Positions 62,501-64,000 of a stretch of 64,000 nt of DNA are shown here, piece by piece. The translations under genes were made by a program, and so were the position numbers. Each line of letters opens with the position of its first letter. Within the stretch, counting starts at the first letter, position 1. This stretch comes from Corinectria fuckeliana (lineage: Eukaryota > Ascomycota > Sordariomycetes > Hypocreales > Nectriaceae): positions 1 to 64,000 of the forward strand of contig WPDH01000148.1 of the NCBI GenBank assembly GCA_019137255.1, written 5' to 3'. The notes beneath the pieces were generated by a model. The model worked only from the letters and a program-made list of their open reading frames with translations. It was not told where the DNA came from and ran no database searches.

Positions 62501-64000
62501 TACCGGCGGTGAGCAGTTGAAGCAGGAAATTCTGGATGTTTGGGGGCCCCAGGCCGTCATCTACAACGCTTACGGGCCGACTGAAGCAACCATTGGTGTG
62601 ACCATGTATCAACGCGTGCCAGTCAATGGCAGGCCAAGCAACATTGGAAAGCAGTTCCCAAATGTTGGCTCATACGTTTTTCGGCAGGGCACCGAGACTC
62701 CAGTCATTCGTGGTGGAGTCGGCGAGCTGTGCGTTTCGGGCAAACTGGTGGGCAAGGGCTACTTAAACCGACCCGAGCTCACAGAGGAACGCTTCCCCAC
62801 GCTGAGGGATTTTGGCGAGAAGATATACAGAACAGGAGATCTCGTCCGAGTGCTTCATAACGGCTGCTTCGAGTTTCTTGGTCGAGCTGATGACCAGGTA
62901 AAGCTACGTGGGCAGCGACTTGAGATTGCCGAGATTAACCATGCCATTCGCACTGGTGTCAGCGTGATTCAAGATACCGCCACTATTGTGACTCGGCATG
63001 GAACAAGCGGAAAGGATGTCCTTGTCTCCTTTGTCGTTGGCCAGAAACGCAAGGATGGGGACCTCCAAGTGCTTTCGGATGACGAAAGGCTGGGAGTGAA
63101 AGCCAAGGAGGCTTGTCGCGCGCAGCTTCCAGGCTACATGGTTCCAACCTACATCTTCTCGCTTCCCTATATTCCGCTTTCTTCTAACAACAAGGCCGAA
63201 GTAAAGGAGCTCAAGAAGCTATTCAGCCAACTCTCCCCGGAGTTACTCATGGAACTGTCTCACGCCGCTGTGGCACCTGTTTCTACTGCTGCAGTCGAGA
63301 CTACGGACAGATTGATCGAGTCTCTTGCTGAATTCAGTGATACAGAGTCACACAAATTGTCCTCATCGACTAGTATCTTCGATGTTGGTGTTGACTCAAT
63401 CACTGCGCTACGACTCTCTGCTTTGTTGAAGGCTCGAGGCCTCAGCGGCGCTTCCCCAGCCATCCTGCTTAAGTATCCCATCATTGGAGACCTTGCCAAT
63501 CATTTGGCAAAGACCTCTACGGTCCAGCAGGGAAAGCTCATTCGCGAAGTAAAGCAATCGATCCAGGCATGTGGCCACCGATATCGCGGTGTGGTCTGCC
63601 GGGAACTCGATGTGAAACCCGCAGACATCCAGTACATTGCTCCATGCTCCCCCCTCCAACAAGGTATTATTTCTCGAACCATGACAAGCGAATTCCACGA
63701 TGCTTATTTCAATACTTTCGAACTGGAGCTTGCAGAAACTACATCCTCGGAGCTGCTACGTGCCTCGTGGGATGCACTGGTGCAGTCGGAAGCGATCCTT
63801 AGAACAGCTTTCGTCCCAACAACGGGTGGTTTCATTCAGGTGGCTTTAAGAACCATGTCTCCGCCTTGGTTGGAACACACACTGAAAGACCATGAACTAT
63901 GCGACAACTATCTCGAAGAACAGAAGCAGAATTGGATCCAACAGAACGCCACGGTCATTGCTACGCCACTACGATTCACATACCTGGCCACTCCACAGTC
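53591..64000 (+). CDS. sidC: Ferrichrome/ferricrocin-type siderophore NRPS, 3' end off window
   Basis: Exon 1 is 53591-54546, followed by a 55-bp intron (54547-54601, donor gtatgt, acceptor caaacag; the split codon gives ATIHCTLQ). Exon 2, from 54602, stays open to the window edge (about 3,450 codons seen; such enzymes reach about 4,700-4,900 aa). Visible order: A1 (YTSGSTGTPKG near 54110; YRTGDKARL), T1 (GLDSL near 55330), C1 (HHAIYDG near 55920), A2 (YTSGTTGVPKG near 57315), T2 (GVDSI near 58520), C2 (HHALYDA near 59115), a lone T3 (GLDSI near 60150) and C3 (HHALYDA near 60785), A3 (YTSGTTGTPKG near 62165), T4 (GVDSI near 63390) and the start of C4 (about 63640). All carrier serines are present. 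Three A domains with extra T-C units are typical of cyclic hexapeptide hydroxamate siderophore synthetases, and the sidA neighbour agrees. The exact product is not readable. Confidence 0.93.

Overview
The window comes from a filamentous ascomycete (Pezizomycotina, most likely a Sordariomycete; order not resolved). The evidence is short 55-134 bp GT-AG introns with fungal donors, a fungal-type gene set, and AT-rich, stop-riddled transposon relics of the kind left by repeat-induced point mutation (RIP). Housekeeping genes are compact and GC-rich. They are separated by unusually long, microsatellite-rich stretches with no convincing gene (5.4-9.6 kb, 10.0-20.8 kb, 45.2-53.6 kb).

Left part (1-21 kb): an AT-rich relic (1-480), a secreted Thr/Val-repeat protein (2348-3574, -), a LAMTOR1/Meh1-like lysosomal/vacuolar anchor of the EGO/Ragulator complex (4750-5362, +), a small conserved Cys/Trp-rich protein (9635-9973, -), and about 11 kb of gene-poor DNA with simple repeats and a 43-bp direct repeat.

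Middle part (20.8-37.4 kb), a dense housekeeping block: F-box protein (+), ZNF830-like zinc-finger/coiled-coil protein (-), Mediator subunit Med7 (+), a 56-aa Cys-rich peptide (-), the Bye1 PHD/TFS2M/SPOC transcription factor with a 7-nt first exon (-), 20S proteasome alpha-3 subunit (+), a Dpp1-type PAP2 lipid phosphatase (-), a WW/FF splicing factor (+), and a NUDIX plus IF-2B fusion protein with a mitochondrial-looking N-terminus (-). I rebuilt exon structures wherever a splice was needed. All joined models are in frame.

Right part (37.7-64 kb): a decayed fungal transcription factor (four single-base frameshifts, no Zn2Cys6 cluster) lies next to a 1,847-bp pogo/Fot1-like DNA transposon. 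The transposon has perfect 42-bp terminal inverted repeats, a TA target duplication and a RIP-destroyed transposase. Beyond it is an intracellular-siderophore locus. L-ornithine N5-monooxygenase (sidA, -) is divergent from a very large ferrichrome/ferricrocin-type NRPS (sidC/NPS2-like, +) that runs off the window end. The 8.4 kb between them holds four matches to the fungal iron-repressor GATA motif ATCWGATAA, three of them within 33 bp. SidA would make N5-hydroxyornithine, and the NRPS would assemble the (acylated) hydroxyornithines and small amino acids into the siderophore. The shared motif cluster suggests joint iron repression by an SreA/Sre/Urbs1-type GATA factor.
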